A program made the position numbers and the translations under genes. From Hordeum vulgare subsp. vulgare (lineage: Eukaryota; Streptophyta; Magnoliopsida; Poales; Poaceae), in contig NC_058522.1 of NCBI RefSeq assembly GCF_904849725.1, positions 198,073,986 to 198,137,985 on the forward strand: DNA of 64,000 bases, in the 5' to 3' direction. How positions within the stretch are numbered: the stretch's first letter is position 1; each line of letters begins with the position of its first letter. Shown piece by piece: positions 32,185-44,161 of the stretch. Below the pieces are notes generated by a model. The model worked only from the letters and a program-made list of their open reading frames with translations, had not been told where the DNA came from and made no database searches.

Positions 32185-32820
32185 ATTGGTATCATGTGCG
32201 TGGTTGTCTTGGGCACGGTTCACTCCGCTGGAGGTGTATCGGCGATGGAGACATTCGTCGGAGGCTGCGCGAAGCTCCGGGTCGTGTGTCCGCCTAGGAA
32301 TGTTTCGGCAGTGCGGCTGTCATGGCGGAAGCGGTGGTGGCACGCGGCGGACTCCATGTGAGGTGGACGTCGTCGGTGCAAGGTGGATGTTGTTGGCGGC
32401 GCCGTGGTGCTAGCAGCCGGTGCGTGTCTTTATCCTCGTCAAGCTGCGCCACGAGTGATGGAGAATGGTATGCTGCCTGGTAAGTTGCGTCACCGGGGGC
32501 AAGGAGGTGATGGCCATGGAGTGGAGGCCATTGCCTTAAGGAGTCCCATGTCCGAGTCAGCCACAAGGTGCGTCATCATCGACAACATGGAGCCGACCCA
32601 CCGGTGAGTTGCGGCACCAATGGCGAACATGAGACAACGAGTGTGTCATGGTGGCATGCTCGTGGTGAAGGTATAGGAGGAGTGGCTCTTGTTGAAGCTA
32701 GCGGCAACGGCGGCAAGCGGCGTGACAAGATGGCATTGAGGCCGTCTATGTGTTTCACCGACTAAATCGACGACCATGGGCTTATCAGGGAACAAGTGAC
32801 AACAAGGTTAATGGGGTGAT
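32185..32820 (+). other. Internal region 1 of the tandem array
   Basis: It begins with primer-site-like TTGGTATCATGTGC (initiator tRNA-Met type) and ends in a purine-rich tract before LTR 2. Frames of 60-75 codons are present but interrupted, and differ between the two internal copies, so no protein is supported. Confidence 0.75.
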
Positions 32821-33400
32821 TGTTAGAGTTAACCTTGTTGTATGGGTGTTCATCGTGTTTATTTCGTCAAGTCGTCGCGCGTGTCGGAAACTAGAGAACC
32901 TGGATGTGCTGAGCAGCGGGGAAGCCAGGTCATGCGGACGTGTCGGTGTGCTCACTATTAACTGGATCGTCAAGGAAGCTCCTTGAGCACTATGTTCAGT
33001 TAGCTACAAAAATGTCTTTTTGTTGAGGTTGATAGGATAAGTGGTGAGTCTGTTACTGCATGCATGTAGGCTAGTTAGCTGGTTAGTGCCGCGTCATGTG
33101 TTAGTGGTCGGTGTGGTGTATGTGTGCATGAGGTAGTGGTCAGTTTGGCCACTGGCTTGTGTGCGTGAGTCTGCTATATAAAGTGTATTCGGCTATGAGG
33201 CCGAGTGAGGGTTGGGAGAAATCATGTTGCGTTTGTAGTTGGAAAGTAAGAGTGCCTCTCGGCAAAGCTTGTGTGCTCTTCCTTAGTTGCGCGCGCGTGT
33301 GTGTACAGTTTTTCCATGGTGTGTGTTCATGAGATAGGATAGAAACCACAAGAGAGTTGTGAAGTAGAAGAAGGCGGCGCAGCGAGAGACGGCGCCAATA
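32821..33400 (+). repeat. LTR 2 of the tandem array
   Basis: 580 bp, TATA at 33175-33184, end CAATA where the others have CAACA. It is shared by both units. Confidence 0.85.
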
Positions 33401-34039
33401 ATTGGTATCATGTGCCTGGTTGTCTTGGGCGTGGTTCACTGTGCCGAAGGCGTATCGGCGATGACGGCGTTCGTTAGCGGCCGCGCGAAGGTCTGGGTCG
33501 TGTATCGGCCTAGGAATGTTCGCGGCGGTGCAGGTGTAATGGCGGAAATGGTGGTGACGGCGCGGCAGACTCCATGTGAGGTGGAGGTCGTTGGCACAAG
33601 GTGGACACTGTTGGCGGTGAGATGCTGCTAGCGGCCCGTGAGTGTCTTTATCCTCGTCAAGCTGCGCCGCGAGCAATGGAGAATGGTATGCTGCCTGGTA
33701 AGTTGCGTCACCGGTGGCAAGGAGGTGATGGCCATGAAGTGGAGGCCATTTCCTTAAGGAATCCCATGTCCGAGTCGACGATAAGGTGTGTCATCATCAA
33801 CCACATGGAGGCGACCCACCGGTGAGTTGTGGCACCTATGGCGAACATGAGACACGTAGTGTGTCATGGTGGCATCCTCGTGGTGAAGGCATAGCAGGAG
33901 TCGCTCTTGTTGAAGGTAGCGGCAACGACGGTAGTCGGCGTGAAAAGATGGCACTAAGGTCGTCTACGTGTTGCACCGACTACATCAACGACCATGGTAT
34001 TATGAGGGGTACAGGTGACAACAAGGTTAAGGGAGTGTT
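33401..34039 (+). other. Internal region 2 of the tandem array
   Basis: 639 bp aligned along its length with 32185-32820, starting ATTGGTATCATG and ending in a purine-rich tract. Non-coding. Confidence 0.75.
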
Positions 34040-34619
34040 TGTTAGAGTTAAGCTTGTTGCATAGGTGTTCGTAGTGTTTATTTCGTCGATTCGTAGTGTG
34101 AGTCGGAAATTGGAGAACATGGACGTGCTGAGCAGTGGGGAAGGCAGGTCATGTGAAGGAGTGGGTGTGCTCACTATTGACCGGATCATCAAGGAAGCTC
34201 CACGAGCACTACATTCAGTTAGCTACAAAAGTGTCTTTTTGTTAAGGTTGTTAGGGTAAGTGCTGAGTCTGTTAGTGCATGCTTGTAGGCTAGGTAGCTT
34301 GTTAGTGACGCGTCATGTGTTAGTGGCCGGTGTGGTGCATGCGTGCATGAGATAGTGGTCAGTGTGGCCACTGGCTTGCGTGCGCGGGTCTGTTATATAA
34401 AGGTTATTCGGCTGTGAGGCCGAGTGAGGGCTGGAAGAAATCATATAGCGGTTGTAGTTGCCAAGTAAGAGTTCCTCTCGACAAAGCTTGTGCGCTCTTC
34501 CTTGGTTGCGGGCGTTTGTGTGTACAGTTTCTTCATGTTGTGTGTTCATGAGATAGGAGATAAACCACAAGAAAGTTGTGAGGTACAAGAAGGCGGCGCA
34601 ACGAGAGACAACGCCAACA
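34040..34619 (+). repeat. LTR 3 of the tandem array
   Basis: 580 bp, TATA TATATAAAG at 34394-34402, ends CGCCAACA at 34619. Confidence 0.85.
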
Positions 34620-36010
34620 CTCAGCCTGTCGCCGGAACTTGTTGGCTCACTCCAACGCTCGTTACCATCACTGCATGTGGGTGTAATAACCCTGTGTACA
34701 TTGTAGGACCATCCCCTTGCTTTTTTTGTCGTTGGTTGAAGCATTTTTCATTCACGATTAAAGCTTTTTCTATCAAAAGTTAAAAAAAATTCTCGTTCCG
34801 CGGTGATCTGGTTGATGCTTTTTCTATCATGGTTAAAACCTTTTTCGTCTATGGTTGAAGCTTTTTACGAATGGTTGCATCTTATTTTCTTTTCACACTG
34901 CTGGTTGAAGCTTTCTCTATCACCGGTGGAAACTTTTTTCATCTACCATCGATGTTTTTTGTCGCGGTTGCAACTTTTTTCATTGTGCAGTGCGCGATTG
35001 AAAAAATTTCTATCGTCGGTTGAAGCTTTTTTCCATCTATGGTTCAAGTATTTTCAGCCAATGGTCGCAACTTTCGGAGTCCACGAGCACAACTTTGCCA
35101 TTGTGCAACTCGCACGGATACGGTTCCAGAAGGCCGAGATCACGATTCTATCAACGCGCGACCAAGATTCTAACTCTCCGCGGTGACCGTTGCTGCTCGC
35201 CGCCATGTAGGTGCAGCTGCGTTGGATGCCATTCACTGGACCTAGGGTAGTACGGTCGCAATAACTAGTGATTACAGCTCTGCCATGGTGCAACTCATCG
35301 AAGTCATGGTAAAAAAAGTCAAATTCATGGTTGTATCAACACACGACCACGGTTGAGCTCACCGAGCTGACTTTCACTATTTGGTGCCGTGTGAGATGTA
35401 GCTATGTCGGACGTTGGTCACAACACCTAGGGTTTTGTAGTCATAGTTTCGGCTTCGTCATTCATGCGCGAACATGGCGATCAGCTTGAGTAGCATTCAC
35501 AAGAATACAGGGGACGTGAGACCAAGACATGGGCATGCCGTACTAATCTCCCATCGCCCGAGTTGTGGATGAGACATATAATAAATATGCCAAGGATGGA
35601 AAGGCATGTTGGGCAAAGGAGAGGTGTGCGTTCTAGGGAGGAGGAGGCCGGCCGAGCGCCTGGTCGGTCGGCCAGTGGGAAGTGTTTGCCATAATAAAAG
35701 CTAGTTTTAATTAGTTGTAATCCAAAGGTGAATATTTTCTTTTAAAGAAAAATACATACAAGCCTACATTAAATTAATGAAGCCATCAACTAGCTAGGAT
35801 ATGTAGGAGCTGATTAAGAAGTCGAAAGCTTTACAGGAAATGAAAAGATACGTGCAGGTCGTGCTTGAGAACAGGAGCTACATGTAGGACAACAACAAAC
35901 ACCAATGCCTACAATATGAAAACATAGTCGAACCATCAAACCACCCAACACAACTAGAAAAGTAGAGCAGAGGCCAATCGGGAACGCCAGCATACATTGA
36001 TGTGAGAGGC
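34620..36010. other. Unclassified spacer with degenerate minisatellite
   Basis: From about 34715 to 35060 variants of GGTTGAAGCTTTTTTCATC recur about ten times at 25-40-base spacing. Sequence after 35060 (with CGCCGCCATGTAGGTGCAG and a GGCCGGCCGAGCGCC block near 35650) shows no gene. The part from 35760 to 36010 precedes the CACTA element and is unrecognised. Confidence 0.5.
34715..35060 (+). repeat. Degenerate GGTTGAAGCTTTTT minisatellite
   Basis: Repeated words GGTTGAAGC, GGTTGCAAC, TTTTTTCATC and TCTATCAT alternate through this stretch. Period is irregular and copies are strongly diverged. Confidence 0.6.
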
Positions 36011-36689
36011 CACTGGTGCAACGATGTCCTAAGCAAATGGTTTTCAACACCTTTTAGTGATGCAGTTTCATACCATCACCTTGACTATGTGGGTGATAGG
36101 GAGGCCCATCGCACATGCTATCAAAATGGTTTCTGATTAGAAGTACATCCCACAATATTTAACACAAGATAGGTATGCAATTTGGATTAGCATCACACAC
36201 GATTATTCCATGAAAAATGTGTGATGCGCGAGTCATTGCATATGATTAAGAATTAAAAACTGCGTGTGATGTAAATGCCATCGTACACGATTGGATGCAA
36301 AAAACTCTTTCCAATGTGTGATCCTAATGATGAGTTATTTAGTACTAAAATCAACTAGACAGTAAATAATTTACTATGCACATTCAAAATCCACTGTATA
36401 ATTTCTTTTCAAGTTTTGTCATACAACATACAAAAATATAAACCTACTATCTCACATCATACAACAACCAACCTGTAGAAATGGCAAGCACATCTAATTT
36501 TGTCATAAAGCTTCATTGGTCTCTTCTTCATCGATGGCATTAATGGACAAAACTTCTTACATATATTATATTATCTCAACCTGAAAAATCAAGATAAAAG
36601 AGTGACAAGGTACAATTTTTACATCATTACACATTCAATGATTCGGTGCCTACCCTCATTTGCACCTTCGTTGCATAAAAAAGTCAAAC

Positions 36690-36985
36690 AAATAATAGAA
36701 AATTTCAAAAAAAATCCATTTTATTTTTTGTGGTAGTGATTTTGGTGCGTGAGGTGTACTCCGAATTCCAGATGATTTGGACATTTGAGTATCCCTTGGC
36801 AAAAAAGTCAAATTTGATGTGTGTAAAAAAAATCAATGTTCATGTATTGTTGTGATCCTATTTGTCTTTTTTGCTAACACCTACTCATATGTCCAAATGC
36901 GCTGAAATTTGGAGTAACCATCACGCACTAAATTATCTAACATGCAAAAATAATTGTATTTTTCTTAAATTTTATTACTATTTTT
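36690..36985. repeat. Foldback (inverted repeat) inside the CACTA element
   Basis: Arms at about 36690-36813 and 36860-36985 are inverted copies; the best-matched 69 bases are 36745-36813 against 36860-36928, around words such as ATTTGGACAT and AAAAAAGTCAAAT. The 46-base loop carries TGTTCATGTATTG. Confidence 0.7.
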
Positions 36986-37789
36986 ATGAATTTTCTTTTT
37001 CACATACTCAAGTATCCTATTTGAAATTTGTTCCTACACTAGTTTTGCATAAAACAAATTCTCAAAAAGGATTGCAAGAGAAAGTTCAGGGCTTTACAAG
37101 ATATATTTTGGGATTAGATTGATGCCTTGGGTAATCTTGATGAATGATAAGAATCAAGAACCGATTAGATGGCTAATGACGTCATACTTACACACAGAAA
37201 AAATAAGATTAGATTAGTACTATCCGGCAAGCTAGCTAGGAACCAACCTGGTGGATAGATTCTTCGAAAAAGACGCACGAGATGCTAGATTACACGACCG
37301 TGGACTGTGCCTCGATAACGTTACCTTCCTGGATGTAGAACCCATTGAAGGAGTCGTGCCACTGGATGGAGATCCCGGAGCTAGACAACCGTTTTCTTCT
37401 CATGCTCCCGTCTAAACCCGACAATGAGCCTCATGACATCCAGGACACCTTCTACATGCATGGCTGCCAACGACGAGCGTTCCCTGCCCCACCGTGTCCT
37501 ACTCCTAGTCAGAGTGTGAAGCAGGCGTCACCCTTCTCGCCAATCATGATGGAAGAATTGTCTGCCATGTATGTGGTTCTACATGAGGTTGGATTGATGC
37601 TAGCTAGATATATGTGTGGATGTGGTAGAGTATGTGGTTAAGAGATAATGATATATATTTTTCTTGTGTGTGGAGTGTGGACGGATGGATTCATGGCATA
37701 TCATCAACCAAGGCTTTAATCTCTTCATTAATAAAAATTTAGTACACACACGTGCGCTTTCTTTCCATTTGATTTTTGCCCTTACACCA

Positions 37790-38700
37790 TCAAAAAAATT
37801 GTGAAAACCTTCTGAATTTTTTATTATGACATGCTAAGGTCACATCTTGTAACCATGCCTCGTTTCGTATTTATTAGAGATCATTTACGTTTTCTAGAAT
37901 TAGAATAGCAAAAAACTTCATGTTCACTATTGATTCTTGCCACATAAATATTTGAATTTTGTATTTATTTCTTGTATGAGGCATACACATATACTCACTT
38001 CCCTAAAGAAAATTGTATACTATTTTCTATACTCGTAGTTCAAATTCGAATGTATCCGTTAAACGACTAGAAATAAATTTAGTGACTCAAATATAGTAAA
38101 TGAGCTCCGAAATGTTCCAAATTTTAATATGGAGGATTCTATTTTGTATCTTAACTGCACAAAAAAGGCAAGGTCAAATGACAAAGGAAACTATAAGTTC
38201 GCCGCGAACTTGGTGCATTCACTCTCGAAACCATGATCACCCCTCGGAGGTTGTTTGTTTTTAAAGGATGTACATAAAAAATTGTGAAACCTTCTTTATT
38301 TTTTATCACATCATAGTGAGGTCATATCATGACACTATGCCAAGTTTCATATTTTCCAGACTTCATTTACAAATTCTATAATTTAAATAACACTAAACTC
38401 CATGTTCGTGGTTAATTATTGCCACACATGTTATATAAATATATATACATTTCTTGTATGATGCATACAAATATGCTCAATACCCTAAATATATTTTTGC
38501 AAATCATTTTTGCGTATTTTTCATGCACTCATAGTTCACATTCGAATTATAGGCACTAAATGACTAGAGATGCAGTTAATGATTCAAATATAGCAAATGA
38601 TGTCCAAAATGAATGGAAATTTAACTTGGAGGATTATGTGGTGCATGTTAAGTCTAGAAAAAAATTCAAAGCCAAACGGCGAAGGAAAATGATAGTTTGG
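37790..38700 (+). repeat. Diverged direct duplication inside the CACTA element
   Basis: About 37790-38200 and 38270-38700 share a series of words in order: ATTGTGAAA(A)CCTTCT, CATGTTC, TTTCTTGTATGA, CATACA, TAGTTCA, TTCGAAT, GATTCAAATATAG and GGAGGATT. The copies have diverged heavily and no protein is encoded. Confidence 0.65.
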
Positions 38701-38739
38701 CTTCAATCATATCGCGCAAACCATTATTGTTTCGAAATA

Positions 38740-39240
38740 ATAATTTCAGAAATCGCACACGGTTCCATTTATCAAAGTATGTGTGATGACAAACTGAATC
38801 ACAAAACAATGTATGCAAAAAACGCATGCAAGATATTACACACATTCGCGTTTTTAACACCATATACAATGATATGTACATCACACACACACATTTTGCA
38901 AAAATTGTGTGCATGACATGACACAGAGTTGCATTATAATAACTCTGTGCAAAGATAGAGTAGATCACACACACATCATTTATAAAAACTGTGTGCAAAG
39001 CATCACACATGTTTACATTTTTTCAAACCGCGTGCAATAGTAGGCAACATCACACACATATTTTGTGCAAAAACTGTTTGCATGACATCGCACCCAATTA
39101 TTTTTTGAAATATGTGTGATGTTACGACATCACACATGCTTTTTTTTGTGATTTTACATCACACACGCTGTGATGTACATCGCAGTTTCGTCGAAGGGTC
39201 TCTGATATATGTGTTGTCTTCGAACCATCGTGTAGTAGTG
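38740..39240 (+). repeat. Subterminal repeat region and right terminus of the CACTA element
   Basis: Many copies of CATCACACA/TGTGTGATG alternate with TGTGCAAA. Such arrays are where CACTA transposases bind. The element ends GTAGTAGTG at 39240. Confidence 0.7.
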
Positions 39241-39820
39241 GCTTCAACTACAAGGAGGGAATCAACTATGTCGTCAACCAAAGGGAGCCATAGTTTCACA
39301 GAAAACTTAGTATCCTCTTCGTCCATGTTGTGCCATTTCACATGGACACCTTACACCTACCAACAACCCATGAGGGCCCCGGACAGAATCCGGTGAAGGA
39401 TTGCGGACCAACCAACTCGCTTCCCACACAATAGGTGGCCAAGAGAGCAACTCACCACCGCCTCCACCACCCACCGAACACCATAGCAACAACCTCCATC
39501 CATACCAAGAACGACGCCTCCACAAAGGACCACACTGCTGAAACACCGTCGTCGTCGGACACAAAAAGCCAAGGATTTCATCTAGGAGTAGGGGAAGGAA
39601 GAGAGGTGGTGTGATCTAGAAGCTTAGCGCACCCTCAAGAGGGAACCATCGCAGGGGCGTCAGTGTCGTCGAGTTTGATGCAAAGTAGGACAGGGTTTTC
39701 CACATTTTCTAGCTCCTACAAGCCCATGCATAACAACCAGATCTAGCCAGACGAGGCATGCAAGGGGAAGGGGCCAGGATCTAAATCCAGCAGAGTCACA
39801 TAATCCTGATCCGGCGGAGC
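39241..39820. other. Unclassified flank between CACTA and Gypsy LTR
   Basis: GC-rich, with CACCACC-type runs and text reminiscent of grass LINE 3' regions, but no motif I can name. Minus-strand frames at 39307-39581 reflect the CAC/CCA repeats. No supported gene. Confidence 0.4.
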
Positions 39821-41230
39821 TGAAACGGCTCCAATGTATCAATAATTTTTTATTGTTCCATGCTATTATATAATCAATCTTGGATGCTTTATATGGAATA
39901 TATGTTATTTTATATCATTTTGGGGAACTAACATATTAACCCAGTGACAAGTGCTAGTTGTTGTTTTCTGCATGTTTATGTCTTTTCATAAAACTAGTAC
40001 CAAACGAAGTCCAAACACTATGAAAGTTTTTGATGATTTTACCTATACGAAAAGAGGAACTGTAAGCTTTCGAGGGAGACCAGACGATACAAGATGAGAC
40101 ATCAAGGCAATAGGGTGCACCCTGATGCCTTGTTGGCCCCACGTGGCTTCGTCTGACCTAATTCTGCCTCATAAACACTCTAAAGTCGTGAAACTAATGG
40201 GAGGCCACAGTTTGCACCCTGCGTGGTTTCAATTGTGACGGAAGGCCATTTGTATACCTTTTTTGGTGCTCTACTAGTGGGATAATCGATCACGGAGGCC
40301 ATCTACATCAACCTGGATGCCTACATGATGATATGTGAGTAGTCCACCATTGACCTACGGTTTCTTCTCTCTCTTTGATCTTCAATACAAAGTTCACCAT
40401 GATTCCCAATGTGAGTAGCCACCATTGCGGTGTGTTTGTTGGGATATGATGAATTGTGGGTTTATGACCATATTATTCATGAATACATATATATTGAGTC
40501 TTATCTGAATTATATTATACATGATTGTTATATCTTCGTATATCTCTGTGATCAGCTAGACTATTTTATCTTCACTGGGAGTGGTGTGTTGTGATGTGTT
40601 AAACATTACGTTGCTCAATCCAAATGATATAAAGGGACATGAGGCTTATTGTATTGCTCCCATTAAGAATAAAATGATGGGTTTTATTCACATTTCCTAA
40701 GTTTGCCTTGTCTACATCAGGTCATCTTTCTACAAGCATTATTTTGTTTCATACTTAACACTCTAGATGCATGTTGGATAGTGGTCGGTGAGTGGAGTAA
40801 TAGTAGTTGATGCAGGTAGGAGTCGCTCTACTTGTTTACAGAAGTGATGAATAACATGTAATAACTATGAGCTATTGTGTTAGTTGCGCAACAGTAACTT
40901 GTTTACCCACAGAAACCTCTAGCGGAAACTATGGCCTCCGAGTCTACTCAAACAAAAATATAAAAACTCAAAAAATACTTTGTTCCCATCTATTTACGAT
41001 TATTCATTTCTATTATCTATGTGCAAGTACTTAATCCTTACAAGTAACAAGTTCAAGGTCCTTGACAAGCCTCTTACCTGCGTGTGTGTTTAGGTGCTAT
41101 GAAAGGAGGTTTACATGATTCTCCTATTGGTTTGATAACCTTGGTTCTCCCCGAGGAAGACCCTTATGTCTACTATGCTGCATCTCGCCTCCTCTCCAGG
41201 GAAAATCCCAAAGTGGTTTGCAAGTAACAT
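39821..41230 (+). repeat. Gypsy-type LTR, probably solo or truncated
   Basis: The start TGAAACGGCTCCAATGTATC is a mutated TGATACGTCTCCAACGTATC, the common opening of a Triticeae Gypsy LTR group, followed by TTTTTATTGTTCCATGCTATT and GGGGAACTAACATATTAAC. The downstream end keeps the group's GGAGGTTTACATGAT and CTTGGTTCTCC words near 41105-41155. The exact 3' boundary is unclear and no primer site follows. Confidence 0.7.
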
Positions 41231-43741
41231 AAGCTACAGGATCCTCCCATGGCCATGAAGGACTTCGTATGCCCTACCACTGCCCGCACGCCCAGGAGGG
41301 ATGGCATGCTCCTACGACGCCTCCCATCGACAATATTTGCATCACCGTCTTCACTCGGGGTCATCGCCTCTCCTACCGGAGCTCCCCGTGATAGACCAAG
41401 GCAGCAGAGCCTCATCTCCACGTTCATCGAAGGCCACACAACAAAGCCGATGCAATCTTAGGGTGATGGCAGGGAGAGGAGGAACGGGGGGGGGGGGGCT
41501 CGAGAGGCTAGGTTTTGTTCACCCTCTAATCACCCAAGATGGGAGATGCAAGGGAAAGGGGATACGAACCTCCTTTATATGTAGTACATCGAGCTATTGA
41601 TATTACGAGTTGCATTTATGAAGAATACTGGATTCCTTTATGTCCATGTGGTCTAGCATCCCATTATGATTCCCATATCAATATCCCTAGGAAGTTCAAT
41701 TACAGTGAAATATATGTTATCAAAGACGAAAATAGTCATGTGCTTATTTGTAGTTATGGTATGAGAACAGAGATGTAGGGCAGGAAACCTAGGTGGCTCA
41801 ATCTTCCACAATTTGAAGGGTAACTCAATAGGAACACATAATTCACAATAGAGCTGAAAGGCAAGTCCAAATCATAAGTCCACAAGATACGCAAACACAA
41901 GAGATCCAAAATAATCCATGGTCAACAAGAGGAAAAGAGTAGCAAGGGTAGTTGTTCCCAAATCCTATAGAGATGGGGCCTTTATGATCTAAAGACATCC
42001 TTCTCCCATGGGAAATATTGTGGATCATACCATGGGGATCCTTCTCCATTACAAGGCCTTGGTAATCTTTAAATATTATGCTTATTATATAGGTCTGGTC
42101 CTGGTAGAGCAGGTACAAGGAGCAAAGCTCTCTCTATCTAGTTCAATATACTTTGCTAACCCAAAAAATGAGGTGGGGTCATCTATTTATAGTGCTAGTA
42201 CATCTGGGGATGAAGGAGAGGGATAATTGGCCACCTGGGCCTAATTGCATGCTTGCAAGCTCGACCGATCTGGGTAGCTACCCAGATTTCCCGGGCATTG
42301 GCCGTATGATCTAGGTTGTACTCGGATCGTCTGTCTTTAAGGGAAGTCTTCGGGTGGTATTTTCTAGCCCTGTATGAATGTCTAGGAATGTAGCCGGATG
42401 TCCATAGTAGATGCGGGTTGTTGTACGGATCATACAGTCAAGGTTTAGATGCCTGGCGCATATAGTTGTCCACACAACCGTCTCATTCGCATTTGCCCGT
42501 ATCATCCAGGTAGGAGTCCGGATGTTCTGGTAAGTCTAGTTCATGGATCCTATTCCCTTCTCCTAATCAATCCGCTTCCATCCAAGCTTGGCCTTGGCCC
42601 TTTGCTTCTCCATGGTTGTTTACATGTTACCTAAGCATGCACATTGTCTCCTCTTGAGGTAGTAGACATGTCTCATTGCTATGCATAGGGAGTTCATAGA
42701 TGAGAGAGGTAACCTTGGTTTCCATAGCTCTACCAAAGGCTCTAATTATAGGTCCACTTGGTTCTTGGATCAATGGTGGTCCACTTGCATTCCACGGTTT
42801 AACTCTTGCAAAAGCAACAAGCGCAAAGAGCTCAGACCTGTAACACATGTTAGTCAGATTGTTGCATCAATTTTATTAAGTCATGCCTAGAGATCTTTCC
42901 TCGACTCCCTACGTGAAATCAATCTTGAAGCCAATCATTCAAGTTAAGTAAAATTTCTAGTTGTATTAGATGGGGATTCAACTCCGAGCCGTCCTTTTAC
43001 CGTTGACACGACTATTCGAATAGTTCAAACATCCATGTAGGGGTGCAACACATTTCCCAACTCTAGCCAGACAGACTTTCCTAGGTCATGCCCGGCCTTG
43101 GGAGATCAACACGTCGTAGCCCTACCTAGGCTCAATAGAGAGGCCAACCCACCGATCTAAATCCTAAGCGCGTAGGGGTCCTAGACCCATCACACTTTGC
43201 ACTCCTACATGTTGCGATGATAGCCAAGATCAATACTAGCACCTCTTATACAAGATCAATGCTTATGTGGACCACTCACGCGCACGCGACTCTAATGTTG
43301 ACGTCCGAAGAGTTTCAGCTGATACAACGATGATGAGTTCCCATAACTATCCCCGCGCGAAGGTTAGTGCGAAAAAGGTCAATCAACCAACTCATATCAA
43401 ATCTCCAATCCCATTAATGTTTTGTTAACTGCGGTGATGATCACTAATCCATGATATGTGGTCTCGTTGCTCTATCTCAAGGATGTGTGACAAGGGACGA
43501 GAATGCCCAGCCACGCCTCGTCACATTTACGCGGGAATCCACCCGCTCCACACATTTGATCATGTCCCAGTAGTAGTTGAAAGTAACATGGTGTCTATAA
43601 CATTAGAGGGATCTGAGGTACCACCCTTGATGGATTACAATTGATGTAACTATCAATGTGACGAGGGAGGAATCACCCTAGATGGTTCATGCTTGAGAGG
43701 ATGTACGATAGAATCATTAGCGGAAGTGGTGAAGGAAGAAT
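41231..43741. other. Unclassified, probably transposon-derived stretch
   Basis: No supported gene. A possible minus-strand TATA (CACTATAAATAGATG) at 42180-42194 is followed on that strand by leader-like sequence, and 42240-42520 has repeated CCGGATG/CGGATC words as in LTR U3 regions. The part 42890-43640 resembles text found in large Gypsy LTRs. A short frame at 41539-41778 (YEPPLYVVHRAID...) is unexplained. A 13-base G run sits at 41486-41498. Confidence 0.45.
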
Positions 43742-44161
43742 TGCAACGTCCAAGATGTGACTCTTTCCATATTTGGGGGTGAGGCCTCAAATGGGGAAGG
43801 GGCGCATCTAAGTGTTTCGCAAGAACGGTAAACATTGCATTACATACAAGAAGGGATGAGTAAATGAGTTAGCTTACACTAGCCACATAGTAAGTGACAA
43901 ATCCACTCAACAATTATTCAAGCATTCATAAGGCAGGGTTAGACTATGGACAAGATAAACAAGAAAAGCAATGTTCCCTCCTCGATAGGCCAAGGATACG
44001 ACCAAGGACTTATAGTCGTCGGGGTACGTCACGTACATACGACCACTGCCCTGGTCGAACTCCCACTTCAGCTGTGTAGCATCGAAAGCATCTCGATCTG
44101 CTGCACTTGTACGTGTGGGGGTGATTCTAGTAATCTGTGATCCACAAGGACTCATCAATCT

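Larger units (their letters stand above)
31605..34619 (+). mobile_element. Tandem array of a small LTR element: LTR-internal-LTR-internal-LTR
   Basis: Three LTR copies of exactly 580 bp start TGTTAGAGTTAA (TGTAAG in the first) and end CGCCAACA or CAATA. They alternate with two internal regions of 636 and 639 bp. Each LTR is followed by an initiator tRNA-Met-like primer site in the internal copies, and each later LTR is preceded by a purine-rich tract (GGTTAATGGGGTG, GGTTAAGGGAGTG). A single unit would be about 1.8 kb, larger than a typical TRIM, with no gag or pol. Flanks CTAGG and CTCAG are only partly alike. Such trimers arise by unequal recombination between LTRs or by tandem insertion. 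Confidence 0.85.
36011..39240 (+). mobile_element. Non-autonomous CACTA transposon (about 3.2 kb)
   Basis: The right terminus on the opposite strand reads CACTACTACACGATGG, and the left terminus is CACTGGTGCAACGATG, a diverged match. Both ends have subterminal repeats rich in ATCACACA, GTGTGATG and TGTGCAAA, densest at 38740-39200. No transposase is visible, so mobilisation would need an autonomous relative. Flanking triplets GGC and GCT do not match as a clean 3-bp duplication, so the left end is the less certain. The interior holds a foldback (36690-36985) and a long internal duplication (37790-38700). A frame at 37345-37641 is not supported as a gene. Confidence 0.75.

Noticed and set aside
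34620..34624. 5-bp duplication for the tandem LTR array (CTCAG against CTAGG at 31600-31604)
   Set aside because: Only three of five bases agree, which is too weak to call.
36008..36010. 3-bp target duplication for the CACTA element
   Set aside because: Left GGC and right GCT (39241-39243) do not match, so no duplication is claimed.
37345..37641. 98-codon plus-strand frame inside the CACTA
   Set aside because: No motif, no splice context, and no support on either strand. Left as possible captured DNA only.
39307..39581. Cys/Gly/Trp-rich minus-strand frames
   Set aside because: Two overlapping frames over CAC/CCA-rich DNA, explained by composition.
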